Shown piece after piece: positions 43,839 through 55,820 of a stretch of DNA of 64,000 nucleotides (position 1 is its first letter; each line of letters starts with the position of its first letter). The stretch comes from Paenarthrobacter nitroguajacolicus (GTDB taxonomy: Bacteria > Actinomycetota > Actinomycetes > Actinomycetales > Micrococcaceae), in NCBI RefSeq assembly GCF_029952445.1, contig NZ_JAQPPK010000008.1:62001-126000 (forward strand). The letters are read 5' to 3'. The notes beneath the pieces are model-generated. The model was not told the origin of the DNA and did no database searches. It saw nothing but the letters and a program-made list of their open reading frames with translations. Both the position numbers and the translations under genes were made by a program.

Positions 43839-45100
43839 GGGAGCCGCCTTCCGTCCGGAATCGTGGAACTGACAGGCGAAGTCCAAGGCAGGGGCAGGAC
43901 GGGCACCGGCTCGCCCGCTGCCGCGCCTTCCGGCGGGACGGCCATATAGCCATCGGCCCAGGCCAGTCCGCGCATCATTCCGGGACCCGTGTGGGAGGCA
44001 GGGAACACCAGCCCATGGACAACGCTGCAGGGTACAAGGCGCGTTTTTCCCGGGGTGGGTTCCAGGTCTGCCCCGGAGAGTACGGGTGTGGGTTCCTGCG
44101 GCGTCCGGTTTCCGAGCGCGGCCAGCAGCGGCTCGCCCAGGGTCATGAGGGCAAGCATCGCGGCGAGGGGATTTCCCGGCAACCCGATGATGAAGTGGCC
44201 GTCGGGAAGGGCGGCCAGCACGGCAGGATGACCGGGGCGCATAGCCACCCCGTCCAGCAGGAGCCGCCCGCCGAGCGCCACCACGGCGGCGCGGAAATGG
44301 TCGGTTCCGGACTTCCCGGTTCCCCCGGTGGTAATCGTCACCTCGGGTCGCCGACCCTCGCCGTCGCCGTCCAACGCCGTCAGCCACTCCTGGTACGAGT
44401 CGCCGATTCGCAGCTGCCCTGTGGGCACCCCTCCCAACTGCGGGATGACGGCGTCGAGCTGCGGACCGAAAGCGTCCCGCACCTGGCCCGGCGCGGGCTC
44501 ACCTGAGGTGACCACTTCGGAGCCGGTCATCACGACGGCGACCCTCGGCTTGCGTTGGACGTGCAGCTGATCGTGGCCGGCCACCGCGGCGAGGGCAAGG
44601 TGTGCCGGATTGATCAGTGTCCCGGCGGGAATGAGGATATCGCCGGCCGTGGCTTCTTCACCGGCCGGACGGATGTGACGGCCAGGAAGTGTCTCACCCG
44701 GTTTCGCATCGCTTCTGAGCGAGAGGCACCCAGCCCCGGACACGGATCCACTTTCCTTGCGGAGCACGCTGGTGGCTCCAGCCGGAATCAGGCCGCCTGT
44801 GGCGATGACACTGGCTTCACCGGCGTAAAGACGGCGCCCTGCCACGGTGAGGTTCCAAGGACCTTCTCCATTGATGGCCCAGCCGTCCATGGCCGATGAC
44901 GCGTAGTGGGGAAGGTCCTGCCGGGCCGCGACATCGTGGTCCAGGATGCAGCCGATTGCCTGGTCCAGGCTGGTAGCCACCGACGAAAGTGGCGCGGCGC
45001 AGCGGAAGGCCAGCTGCCGCGCTTCGGCCCACGTGGGGGCATGGTTCCGCTGGAGTGTGCCCGTTTTCTCCTCGTGCGTTATCTCATCTTGTGCAAGCAT
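43826..45100 (-). CDS. moeA: Molybdopterin molybdenumtransferase MoeA
   Basis: The 424-residue protein has the MoeA pattern: QDLPHYASSAMDGWAINGEG, GETLPGRHIRPAGEEATAGD, VVMTGSEVVTSGEPAPGQVR and a C-terminal domain IV. The central TTGGTGKSGTDHFRAAVVAL and GLPGNPLAAMLALMTLGEPL are the nucleotide/cofactor segments of domain III. It inserts molybdate into adenylylated molybdopterin in the cytoplasm. It lies between fdhD and the formaldehyde dehydrogenase, near a molybdopterin oxidoreductase, so the genes form a cofactor set for that enzyme. Confidence 0.9.
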   Translation of the reverse strand: MLAQDEITHEEKTGTLQRNHAPTWAEARQLAFRCAAPLSSVATSLDQAIGCILDHDVAARQDLPHYASSAMDGWAINGEGPWNLTVAGRRLYAGEASVIATGGLIPAGATSVLRKESGSVSGAGCLSLRSDAKPGETLPGRHIRPAGEEATAGDILIPAGTLINPAHLALAAVAGHDQLHVQRKPRVAVVMTGSEVVTSGEPAPGQVRDAFGPQLDAVIPQLGGVPTGQLRIGDSYQEWLTALDGDGEGRRPEVTITTGGTGKSGTDHFRAAVVALGGRLLLDGVAMRPGHPAVLAALPDGHFIIGLPGNPLAAMLALMTLGEPLLAALGNRTPQEPTPVLSGADLEPTPGKTRLVPCSVVHGLVFPASHTGPGMMRGLAWADGYMAVPPEGAAAGEPVPVLPLPWTSPVSSTIPDGRRLPWHG

Positions 45101-45142
45101 GGGTGTCCGCTTCCTGGGGTTCTTTCTGATGGGACACAGATG

Positions 45143-45191
45143 CCGGGGACTGCACGGCCTTCCCGTAATTCCTGCCGCGCCGTCCCCGGCC
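45143..45191. repeat. Inverted repeat between moeA and fdhA
   Basis: GCCGGGGAC (45143-45151) and GTCCCCGGC (45183-45191) are perfect 9-bp arms separated by 31 nt. It may end or slow transcription leaving fdhA; no T-tract is present. Confidence 0.5.
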
Positions 45192-45221
45192 TCTGTTGGA
45201 TGCGTACCTAACCCGTGGCTA

Positions 45222-46439
45222 CTACGACTTCACGTAGCCGTTGGGGTTGAGTACGAACTTTGTTGCCGCTCCGGCGTCGAATTCCGCGTAGCCGCGCGGC
45301 GCGTCTTCGAGCGGGATGGCCGTGGCGTTGACCGCCTTGGCGATCTGGACCTTGTCGTGGAGGATGGCCATCATCAGCTGCCGGTTGTACTTCATCACGG
45401 GGCATTGACCGGTGGTGAAGGACAGCGATTTCGCCCAACCCGTGCCCAGGGAGAGCGAGAGCGAACCGTGCTTGGCGGCGTCGTCGATTCCGCCCGGATC
45501 GCCCGTGACATACAGGCCCGGGATGCCCAGGGCACCGCCGGCGGCGGTGATGTCCATCAGGGAGTTCAGCACGGTGGCTGGGGCCTCGTGGGAGGCATCC
45601 TTGCCGTGTCCGCGTGCCTCAAAGCCCACGGCGTCCACACCGCAGTCCACTTCGGGCACGCCCAGGATCTGCCCGATCTGGTCCTTGGGGTCACCCTTGG
45701 AGACGTTGACCGTTTCGCAACCGAAGGAACGCGCCTGGGCCAGCCGGTCTTCGTTCATGTCGCCCACAATCACGACGGCGGCCCCCAACAGTTGGGCGCC
45801 GACGGCGGCAGCGATGCCCACGGGACCGGCCCCGGCAACGTACACAGTGGAACCGACGCCGACGCCGGCCGTGACGGCACCGTGGAAGCCGGTGGGGAAG
45901 ATGTCCGAGAGCATGGTCAGGTCCATGATCTTCTCCAGGGCCTGGTCACGGTCCGGGAAGCGTAGGAGGTTCCAGTCCGCGTACGGGACCAGGACGTACT
46001 CGGCCTGGCCGCCCACCCAGCCGCCCATGTCCACGTAGCCGTAGGCGCTGCCGGGACGGTCGGGGTTGACGTTGAGGCAGATGCCGGTCTTCTGTTCCTT
46101 GCAGTTCCGGCAGCGGCCACAGGAGATGTTGAACGGCACCGAGACGATGTCGCCTACCTTGATGAATTCGACGTCGGGCCCCACCTCCACCACTTCGCCG
46201 GTGATTTCGTGGCCGAGGACCAGGTTCTGCGGAGCGGTGGTGCGTCCGCGGACCATGTGCTGGTCGGAGCCGCAGATGTTGGTGGTCACCGTCCGCAGGA
46301 TGGCCCCATGCGGGACTTTCCTGCCGACATTGGCCGGGTTGACGCCCGGCCCGTCCTTGAGCTCAAACGTTGGGTAGTCGGTGTCGATGATTTCAACGAC
46401 ACCGGGTTCCTTGTAGGCGACTGCTCTGTTTCCTGACAT
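45222..46439 (-). CDS. fdhA: Glutathione-independent formaldehyde dehydrogenase (Zn)
   Basis: The 405-residue medium-chain dehydrogenase has the catalytic zinc ligands in TTNICGSDQHM and LGHEITGEV, the structural zinc cluster CGRCRNCKEQKTGIC, and the NAD-binding YVAGAGPVGIAAAVGAQLLG. The segment MLSDIFPTGFHGAVTAGVGV is diagnostic of the Pseudomonas putida-type formaldehyde dehydrogenase that keeps NAD tightly bound. It oxidises formaldehyde to formate without glutathione. In this island formaldehyde would come from betaine demethylation by GbcAB. Confidence 0.93.
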   Translation of the reverse strand: MSGNRAVAYKEPGVVEIIDTDYPTFELKDGPGVNPANVGRKVPHGAILRTVTTNICGSDQHMVRGRTTAPQNLVLGHEITGEVVEVGPDVEFIKVGDIVSVPFNISCGRCRNCKEQKTGICLNVNPDRPGSAYGYVDMGGWVGGQAEYVLVPYADWNLLRFPDRDQALEKIMDLTMLSDIFPTGFHGAVTAGVGVGSTVYVAGAGPVGIAAAVGAQLLGAAVVIVGDMNEDRLAQARSFGCETVNVSKGDPKDQIGQILGVPEVDCGVDAVGFEARGHGKDASHEAPATVLNSLMDITAAGGALGIPGLYVTGDPGGIDDAAKHGSLSLSLGTGWAKSLSFTTGQCPVMKYNRQLMMAILHDKVQIAKAVNATAIPLEDAPRGYAEFDAGAATKFVLNPNGYVKS

Positions 46440-46500
46440 GGTTACTCCCTGTTCCTTGCTGTTGTTGGACTGGGCTGCTGTTGGACTGCGCTGCCCAACG

Positions 46501-46569
46501 GTCCGAAAGTGGTGCTTCGATGGGAAATACCTCCCCAGGTTTCAGGCCACCGAAGCACCATTCACGGAC
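46501..46569. repeat. Intergenic palindrome between fdhA and the molybdopterin oxidoreductase
   Basis: Arms 46501-46523 and 46547-46569 are 23-bp inverted copies with 5 mismatches (GTGGTGCTTCGATGG core), enclosing a 23-nt loop. It lies downstream of the molybdopterin oxidoreductase and may be its terminator. A nearby TGTTGGACTG.GCTGC is repeated at 46464-46494. Confidence 0.65.
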
Positions 46570-46618
46570 CATTGGACATAGATGGATAAACCGATATTTG
46601 GACGAATTTGCTGGGGAT

Positions 46619-48937
46619 CTAGGCCTTTTCCAGCCGGACGATCACGGATTTCGACGTTGGCGTGCCGCTGGTGTCGGCCACGGAATCCAGCGGCACCAGG
46701 ACGTTGGTTTCGGGGTAGTACGCGGCAGCGCAACCCTTCGGCGTCGAGTAGGACACGATGCGGAAGTTCGGGGCGCGGCGGTCCACTCCCTGGAATTCGG
46801 AGATGAGATCCACCATCTCTCCGTCGGCGAAACCGAGTTCGCTGATGTCCTGGGCGTTGATGAGCACCACCCGCCGGCCACCGTGGATGCCGCGGTACCG
46901 GTCGTCCTTGCCGTAGATGGTGGTGTTGTACTGGTCGTGGGAACGCAGGGTTTGCAGGACCAACTTGCCCGGGGGGACCTTGATGTACTCCAGCTCATTG
47001 CCTGTGAAGTGTGCTTTCCCGGAGGTGGTGTCGAACTTCCTGGCATCGCGGGGCGGGTGTGGCAGCACGAAGCCGCCGGGGTGCTGGATCCGGGCTTCGA
47101 AGTCTTCAAAGCCATCAAAGACTCCTTCGATGTGCTTCCTGATCAGGGTGTAGTCGTCCCGCATGGCAAGCCAGGAGGCTTTCGGCGTGTTCGGCAGGCG
47201 GCTGTGGCCGTCGGTGAACAGCTTGTGGGCGAGGTTGCAGACGATCGCTACTTCGGAGTGGAGGTGCTCGCTTGCAGGTTTGAGCCGGCCCCGCGAGGCG
47301 TGGACGGCACTCATGGAATCTTCCACGGTGACCCGCTGGTCACCCGTCCGTTGGGTGTCCTTCTCGGTGCGTCCCAGGGTGGGCAGGATCAACGCCCGCC
47401 GGCCCGTGGACAGATGCGAGTGGTTCAGCTTGGTGGAGATCTGGACAGTCAGCCCAGCGTTGGCCAAGGCTTGCTCGGTCACCTCCGAATCAGGGGCGGC
47501 CCGGACAAAGTTGCCGCCCATCCCCATGAAGAAACGGACGTGTCCATCCCGCATGGCGCGGATGGCTGCCACGGTGTCAAAGCCGTGGTCACGGGGTGAG
47601 CGGAACTCGAATTCCTGGTCCAGGCGGTCGTGGAAGGTCTCCGGCATCTTCTCGAAAATGCCCATGGTGCGGTCACCCTGGACGTTCGAATGTCCGCGTA
47701 CGGGGCAGACACCTGCGCCGGGCTTGCCGATGTTGCCTTGGAGCAGCAGGACGTTCACCACGTCCCGGAGCGTGGGAACGGAGTGCTTGTGCTGCGTAAG
47801 GCCCATGGCCCAGCAGACGATCGTGGCATTGGAGGCCAGAAGGCGTTCACCGGTCGCGTGGAGCTGCTCCAAGGTGAGGCCGGTGGCTTCGACGATGTCG
47901 TCCCACTCCACCTTTTCCAGGAACCGGAGGTAGTCGTCGATGCCCACGGTGTGGTCATTGATGAAGGCGTGGTCCAGGACAGTATCCAGTCCAGGGGTCT
48001 TGCGGCCCGCTGCCTCGGCTTCCAGGAGGTACTTGCCCAGGCCTTGGAAGAGGGCTTGGTCGCCGCCGGCGCGGATCTGGAGGAAGTCGTCGGTCAGCTG
48101 GGTTCCCACTACCATGCCAGCCACGTGCTGGGGGTTTTCAAAGTGCAGGAGCCCGGCTTCAGGAAGGGGGTTCACGGAGACAATGACCGCGCCGTTCTTC
48201 TTGGCCTTCTCCAGCGCACTGAGCATGCGGGGGTGGTTGGTGCCCGGATTCTGCCCCGCGACGAAGATCAACGACGCCGTTTCCAGATCCGTCAGGCTTA
48301 CGGAGCCCTTGCCGATGCCGATGGTTTCCACCAGAGCGGAACCCGAGGACTCGTGGCACATGTTGGAGCAGTCCGGCAGGTTGTTCGTGCCGAGGCCGCG
48401 GACAAGGAGCTGGTACACGAAGGCGGCTTCGTTGGAGGTCCGGCCCGAGGTGTAGAACACGGCTTGGTCCGGGTTCTCCAGGTTCCGGAGTTCCCGGGCC
48501 ATGAGTTCGTAGGCGTCGTCCCACTCAATCGGGGTGTAGTGGCTGGCTCCTTCCTCAAGGACCATGGGATGGGTCAGCCGGCCCTGTTGGCCCAGCCAGT
48601 AATCGTCACGGGTCTTGAGCTCAGCCACGGAGTACTTGGCGAAGAATTCCGGCGTGACGCGTCGGCGGGTGGCTTCCTCGGCCACCGCTTTGGCGCCGTT
48701 CTCGCAGAACTCCGCGGCGTTGCGCTTTTCGTGCTCGGGCCAAGCGCAGCCCATGCAGTCGAAGCCGTCCAGCTGGTTCACGGCGAGCAGGGTCTGGACG
48801 CTGCGGACCGGACCCATTTGTTCCAGCGAAATCTTCAGGGCGTTGGCGACGGCCGGAATGCCCACGGCTTTGGTTTTCGGTTTGGTGACGGTCAGCTTCG
48901 ACTCGTCGATGTTTCCGTCGGGAGCTTTCGTAGCCAT
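46619..48937 (-). CDS. FdhF/YdeP-family molybdopterin oxidoreductase
   Basis: The 772-residue protein matches the YdeP family: DGFDCMGCAWPEHEKR near the N-terminus (ligands for one iron-sulfur cluster), the molybdopterin contacts VFYTSGRTSNEAAFVYQLLV, DCSNMCHESSG with the likely metal ligand Cys, and LLQGNIGKPGAGVCPVRGHS. The C-terminal molybdopterin-dinucleotide domain ends VPLDSVADTSGTPTSKSVIV. Members are often called formate dehydrogenases, though this is proven for few. Its place beside moeA, fdhD and two formate-producing steps supports formate oxidation here. Confidence 0.88.
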   Translation of the reverse strand: MATKAPDGNIDESKLTVTKPKTKAVGIPAVANALKISLEQMGPVRSVQTLLAVNQLDGFDCMGCAWPEHEKRNAAEFCENGAKAVAEEATRRRVTPEFFAKYSVAELKTRDDYWLGQQGRLTHPMVLEEGASHYTPIEWDDAYELMARELRNLENPDQAVFYTSGRTSNEAAFVYQLLVRGLGTNNLPDCSNMCHESSGSALVETIGIGKGSVSLTDLETASLIFVAGQNPGTNHPRMLSALEKAKKNGAVIVSVNPLPEAGLLHFENPQHVAGMVVGTQLTDDFLQIRAGGDQALFQGLGKYLLEAEAAGRKTPGLDTVLDHAFINDHTVGIDDYLRFLEKVEWDDIVEATGLTLEQLHATGERLLASNATIVCWAMGLTQHKHSVPTLRDVVNVLLLQGNIGKPGAGVCPVRGHSNVQGDRTMGIFEKMPETFHDRLDQEFEFRSPRDHGFDTVAAIRAMRDGHVRFFMGMGGNFVRAAPDSEVTEQALANAGLTVQISTKLNHSHLSTGRRALILPTLGRTEKDTQRTGDQRVTVEDSMSAVHASRGRLKPASEHLHSEVAIVCNLAHKLFTDGHSRLPNTPKASWLAMRDDYTLIRKHIEGVFDGFEDFEARIQHPGGFVLPHPPRDARKFDTTSGKAHFTGNELEYIKVPPGKLVLQTLRSHDQYNTTIYGKDDRYRGIHGGRRVVLINAQDISELGFADGEMVDLISEFQGVDRRAPNFRIVSYSTPKGCAAAYYPETNVLVPLDSVADTSGTPTSKSVIVRLEKA

Positions 48938-48948
48938 GCGGGTTCCCT

Positions 48949-49836
48949 TCAGATCCGGGCGGCGGACGCGGCGGCGGCCAGTTGGGCAGGTTCCTGCTGC
49001 CTCGCGGCCTCAACGGTGTGCAGAAGCAACAGTGCGGTGGTGACGGAGCCGACGCCGCCGGGAACCGGCGTCAACCCGGCTGCGACACCGGTGACGCTGG
49101 CTTCGTCAACGTCCCCCACCAGTGAGCCGTCGGGCAGGACGTTCGTTCCGACGTCGACCACTACGGTCTCCGGCGAGAGGTGGCTGCCTTTGAGCAGTCC
49201 GGTCCGGCCGGCGGCCACAACCACGACGTCGGCCGGTTGCGTATGGCGCTCCAGTGGCCCCGACTTGGAATGGCAGATGGTAACGGTGGCGTCCCGTTCC
49301 AGGAGCAGCAGCGCAAGCGGCTTGCCCACCACCGCGGAACGCCCGACGACGGTCACGTTCCTGCCCGCGACGGGCACGTCGAAGTGGTCCAGGAGTTCCA
49401 CCACGGCCTGCGCGGTTGCTGGAGCGAAGGCGTGCTGGCCGACAGCCAGGCGGCCCAAGCTGAGGGGATTGGCGCCGTCGATGTCTTTTTCCGGAGCGAT
49501 GAGGCCCACCAGGGAGTCAGCCTTCACGCCCACGGGCAGCGGTGTTTGCAGGATGATGCCGTTGACCGATGGTTCGGCGCTGAGGTCCCTCAGGACGCTT
49601 GCCAGCACCTGTTCGGTGGCCTCGGATCCAAGATCCACTATCCGACAACCGATTCCCAGGCGTTCAGCCGCACGTTCGATCGAACGGACGTACCAGAGCG
49701 TTGATTCGTCGTCCGTGGCCACAACCACTGCCAGGACAGGGTGGCGCCCGCTGTTCTCCAGGACGCGGGCCTCGTCCTGGGCCCTTTGCTGGATGAGGGC
49801 GGCCAGTGGCTTTCCGGAAAGCACTTGGGTGTTCAC
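48949..49836 (-). CDS. folD: FolD-type methylene-THF dehydrogenase lacking the cyclohydrolase lysine
   Basis: The 295-residue protein has FolD signatures: GIILQTPLPVGVKADSLVGL, PEKDIDGANPLSLGRLAVGQ and VTVVGRSAVVGKPLALLLLE. In bifunctional FolD the motif YxxxK carries the Lys needed for cyclohydrolase activity (Lys56 in human, Lys54 in Escherichia coli); here Tyr49-Val-Arg-Ser-Ile53 has Ile (codon ATC). The Gln and Asp of the active site remain. It should oxidise 5,10-methylene-THF but hydrolyse methenyl-THF poorly. Its start overlaps the stop of an FchA-type cyclohydrolase gene by 4 nt. Confidence 0.88.
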   Translation of the reverse strand: MNTQVLSGKPLAALIQQRAQDEARVLENSGRHPVLAVVVATDDESTLWYVRSIERAAERLGIGCRIVDLGSEATEQVLASVLRDLSAEPSVNGIILQTPLPVGVKADSLVGLIAPEKDIDGANPLSLGRLAVGQHAFAPATAQAVVELLDHFDVPVAGRNVTVVGRSAVVGKPLALLLLERDATVTICHSKSGPLERHTQPADVVVVAAGRTGLLKGSHLSPETVVVDVGTNVLPDGSLVGDVDEASVTGVAAGLTPVPGGVGSVTTALLLLHTVEAARQQEPAQLAAAASAARI

Positions 49837-50459
49837 GAGAAGATCCTTTCGCGGACGCGCTTCACCAGGGAATCGGCGGCGAGGACCACCTTGTCTTCAA
49901 GTCCGTCGGTCTGCCCGGCCAGTTCGGCGCGGGCGGCGGGGTCCTTGATGGCAACCACGTTGATATCGATGTTGACGCGGGCTGTGGTGGCAGCAGCACG
50001 GGCGGCATCTGCTGCTGCGGCCACATCGCTGATGACGTTCGGATTCGCCGCCTCCACGAGGTCGGTGGCGAGGTCCACCACCGCACCGGCAACCCCGATG
50101 AGTTGCGCGGGGGTTTGGGCAGCCTGCATCAAGGCATCCTGGATGGCGGCCTTGCGTGCGCTCTTCAGCTGGTCCGTGTCCGACGGGAGTTTGTAGGAGT
50201 CGATGACTGCCTGGAAGGCGTGCTCATCGGCGTCGGCAAGGCGCAGGGCCTCCACCACCAAATGGTCGGCGGCGCTGGTGATCCGGGCAACGAGTTCAGC
50301 GTGCTGTTCGAACTTTGCCCCGGTGGTGTACCTGGCCACCATGGCAATCAACGCGGCTCCTTGTGCCGCGTGGAGTGCCGCCGCCGCCCCGCCGCCCGGT
50401 GTGGGCTGGCGGGAGGCAAGCCTGGCGAGGTAGTCGTTGATGGTTTCTGAGCTGATCAT
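49833..50459 (-). CDS. fchA: FchA-type methenyl-THF cyclohydrolase / cyclodeaminase family
   Basis: The 208-residue, all-helical protein starts INDYLARLASRQPTPGGGAA and continues AALHAAQGAALIAMVARYT, the diagnostic Gly-rich folate-binding segment of the FTCD_C/FchA family. Members are formiminotransferase-cyclodeaminases or stand-alone methenyl-THF cyclohydrolases. It is coupled to folD by a 4-nt overlap and follows dmg by 10 nt, so it most likely converts methenyl-THF to 10-formyl-THF for PurU. No formiminotransferase domain is present. Confidence 0.85.
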   Translation of the reverse strand: MISSETINDYLARLASRQPTPGGGAAAALHAAQGAALIAMVARYTTGAKFEQHAELVARITSAADHLVVEALRLADADEHAFQAVIDSYKLPSDTDQLKSARKAAIQDALMQAAQTPAQLIGVAGAVVDLATDLVEAANPNVISDVAAAADAARAAATTARVNIDINVVAIKDPAARAELAGQTDGLEDKVVLAADSLVKRVRERIFS

Positions 50460-50469
50460 GGGTCTTGTA

Positions 50470-53929
<3,460 letters not shown>

Positions 53930-53975
53930 GTGTCCTCCTTAGGTTGTTTGCCTAGATATATTCCTGAAGTACGAA

Positions 53976-53987
53976 CTGATATATTAG
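53976..53987. promoter_or_regulatory. GntR operator candidate between purU and gntR
   Basis: CTGATATATTAG is a near-palindrome of the form CTRATATATYAG. A second, weaker copy, CTAGATATATTC, lies at 53952-53963. Both sit in the divergent promoter region, so the regulator could control purU and itself. Confidence 0.6.
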
Positions 53988-54061
53988 GATTGGAAATCAG
54001 CGTATACTGGTGTCCGGAGCAGGTCAATAGGTTTCCCGGTTTTGAAGAAGGAGTTGGCGCG

Positions 54062-54742
54062 GTGGCTACTGGAACTCTCTCAAGCATTGGCGATGCCACC
54101 AGGAAATCACTGGCTGATGTGGCGTATGAGCGGTTGCGCGACCGCTTGCTGATGCTCGAAATAAAACCGGGGGACATCCTCAACGATGACCAGCTCGCCA
54201 AGGAGTTGGAGATCGGACGCACCCCTGTCCGCGAAGCCTTGAAGCGCCTGGAGCTGGATCGCCTGGTCATTACTTATCCACGCCGCGGGACATTCGCCAC
54301 GCGGGTGGAAGTGACAGACCTGGCCTTTATCTCGGAAATCCGCGCCCAATTGGAGCCCCTTGCGGCCGCTCGTGCGGCGCGGGTCGCCTCGGCTGCCGCC
54401 AAGGATCACCTGCGGGACGTCATGCGGGCTGTTGAGCAATTCGATGTCAGCGCTGCGTCGGTGGTTGAGACCTTGCGCCTTGATGCCAGCGTTCACCAAG
54501 GCATCTATGCGGCGGCCGCGAATCCTCACCTTGAGGACGTGCTGATCCGCTACGACAACCTCGCAACGCGGATCTGGTGCATGGTGCTGGATCGCCTGCC
54601 GGATCTCGAGCACCACATCCGTGAGCACTTGGACCTGCTGCGGGCAGTCATAGACGGCAAGGAAGAGGAAGCTGCCGAGCTGGCACGCGTCCACGTCGAC
54701 GGGTTCGAGCGGGCTGTCCGCCAGGCACTCTTCGCAGCCTGA
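54062..54742 (+). CDS. GntR-family regulator (FCD/FadR subgroup)
   Basis: The GTG at 54062 is chosen because AAGGAG lies 8 nt upstream; the frame to 53930 runs across the operator sites. The 226-residue protein has a winged HTH ([20 protein letters not shown]) and an all-helical FCD ligand domain ([60 protein letters not shown]) with His residues suited to bind a metal and a small acid. It stands between purU and the pdxS-like gene and is the best candidate for the TRATATATYA sites. Confidence 0.9.
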   Translation: MATGTLSSIGDATRKSLADVAYERLRDRLLMLEIKPGDILNDDQLAKELEIGRTPVREALKRLELDRLVITYPRRGTFATRVEVTDLAFISEIRAQLEPLAAARAARVASAAAKDHLRDVMRAVEQFDVSAASVVETLRLDASVHQGIYAAAANPHLEDVLIRYDNLATRIWCMVLDRLPDLEHHIREHLDLLRAVIDGKEEEAAELARVHVDGFERAVRQALFAA

Positions 54743-54765
54743 GGCTTTCCGCCGGCTTTGGGTGG

Positions 54766-54794
54766 TTGACGCGTCGACTGGTCGCTTGCATACT
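54766..54794 (+). promoter_or_regulatory. Promoter of the pdxS-like gene
   Basis: TTGACG (54766-54771) and CATACT (54789-54794) are separated by 17 bp. The start of transcription would be near 54801, directly at the GntR operator candidate. Confidence 0.6.
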
Positions 54795-54804
54795 GGTCTT
54801 CTCA

Positions 54805-54816
54805 CTAATATATCAC
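54805..54816. promoter_or_regulatory. GntR operator candidate overlapping the pdxS-like start of transcription
   Basis: CTAATATATCAC matches CTRATATATYAG at 11 of 12 positions and lies 11 bp after the -10 box, a position where a bound protein would repress. Confidence 0.6.
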
Positions 54817-54903
54817 CCGGATATCAGGCATCAGTGGCAATTGCCGGCTTTGAGTCCGGGCGCTGGTGATGGAATCACAGCCCCCAAGTACCCGGAGTAT
54901 CCC

Positions 54904-55818
54904 GTGACCAGACCACACCCTCTTTTCGAACACATTCCGCTCACGGGCAGCAGCCGCGTCAAGCGGGGCATGGCTGAGATGCTCAAGGGCGGCGTCATCA
55001 TGGACGTCGTTAACGTCGAGCAGGCCCGCATCGCCGAGGACGCCGGTGCTGTCGCCGTCATGGCCCTCGAGCGTGTCCCGGCCGACATCCGCGCCCAGGG
55101 TGGCGTGTCCCGCATGTCCGATCCCGACATGATCGAGTCGATCATCGCCGCTGTGTCCATCCCGGTGATGGCCCAGGCCCGCATCGGCCACTTCGTCGAA
55201 GCGCAGGTCCTGCAGTCCCTCGGTGTGGACTACATCGACGAGTCCAAGGTCCTGACCCCGGCCGACTACGTCAACCACATCGACAAGTGGAACTTCACCG
55301 TTCCCTTCGTCTGTGGTGCCACCAACCTGGGTGAGGCGCTGCGCCGCATCAACGAGGGCGCGGCCATGATCCGTTCCAAGGGCGAGGCCGGCACCGGCGA
55401 TGTTTCCAACGCGACCGGCCACATGCGCAAGATCCGCGCCGAGATCGCCAAGCTCGCCGCCCTTCCCGAGGACGAGCTGTACGTAGCGGCCAAGGAACTG
55501 CAGGCCCCGTACGAACTCGTCAAGGAAATCGCTGCCACGGGCAAGCTCCCGGTGGTACTGTTCACCGCCGGTGGCATCGCAACCCCGGCTGATGCTGCGA
55601 TGATGATGCAGCTCGGCGCCGATGGCGTGTTCGTCGGTTCGGGTATCTTCAAATCCGGCAACCCCGCAGAGCGCGCCGCCGCCGTCGTGACCGCTAGTGC
55701 CTACTACGACGATCCCGACGTTATCGCCAAGGTCTCCCGCGGCCTGGGCGAAGCCATGGTCGGCATCAACGTCGACGAAATCCCGCAGCCCCACCGCCTC
55801 GCAGAACGGGGGTGGTAG
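54904..55818 (+). CDS. pdxS: PdxS-like PLP synthase paralogue lacking the catalytic Lys81
   Basis: The start is GTG at 54904, 6 nt after GGAG. The 304-residue TIM barrel is unmistakably Pdx[41 protein letters not shown], and [20 protein letters not shown]. Numbering is offset by 10 from Bacillus subtilis: Asp34 (Asp24), Asp112 (Asp102) and Lys159 (Lys149) are kept, but the Schiff-base Lys81 is Gln91 (codon CAG in VMAQARIGH). Glu105 of DESEVLTPAD is Lys115, and Arg of CGARNLGEA is Thr140. It should not bind ribose-5-phosphate in the normal way. No pdxT glutaminase gene follows. It is probably a regulatory subunit or a new enzyme. Confidence 0.85.
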   Translation: MTRPHPLFEHIPLTGSSRVKRGMAEMLKGGVIMDVVNVEQARIAEDAGAVAVMALERVPADIRAQGGVSRMSDPDMIESIIAAVSIPVMAQARIGHFVEAQVLQSLGVDYIDESKVLTPADYVNHIDKWNFTVPFVCGATNLGEALRRINEGAAMIRSKGEAGTGDVSNATGHMRKIRAEIAKLAALPEDELYVAAKELQAPYELVKEIAATGKLPVVLFTAGGIATPADAAMMMQLGADGVFVGSGIFKSGNPAERAAAVVTASAYYDDPDVIAKVSRGLGEAMVGINVDEIPQPHRLAERGW

Positions 55819-55820
55819 CC

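Noticed and set aside
43839-44387. N-terminal extension of fdhD
   Set aside because: The frame is open but runs inside moeA; FdhD normally starts near MARMTQRRKIHRF.
47630-49948. A 772-codon open frame on the + strand
   Set aside because: It is the antisense shadow of the molybdopterin oxidoreductase and folD genes.
54904-55818. Ordinary PLP synthase PdxS
   Set aside because: The fold is clear, but the Schiff-base lysine is Gln and no pdxT is adjacent, so the standard function is not supported.
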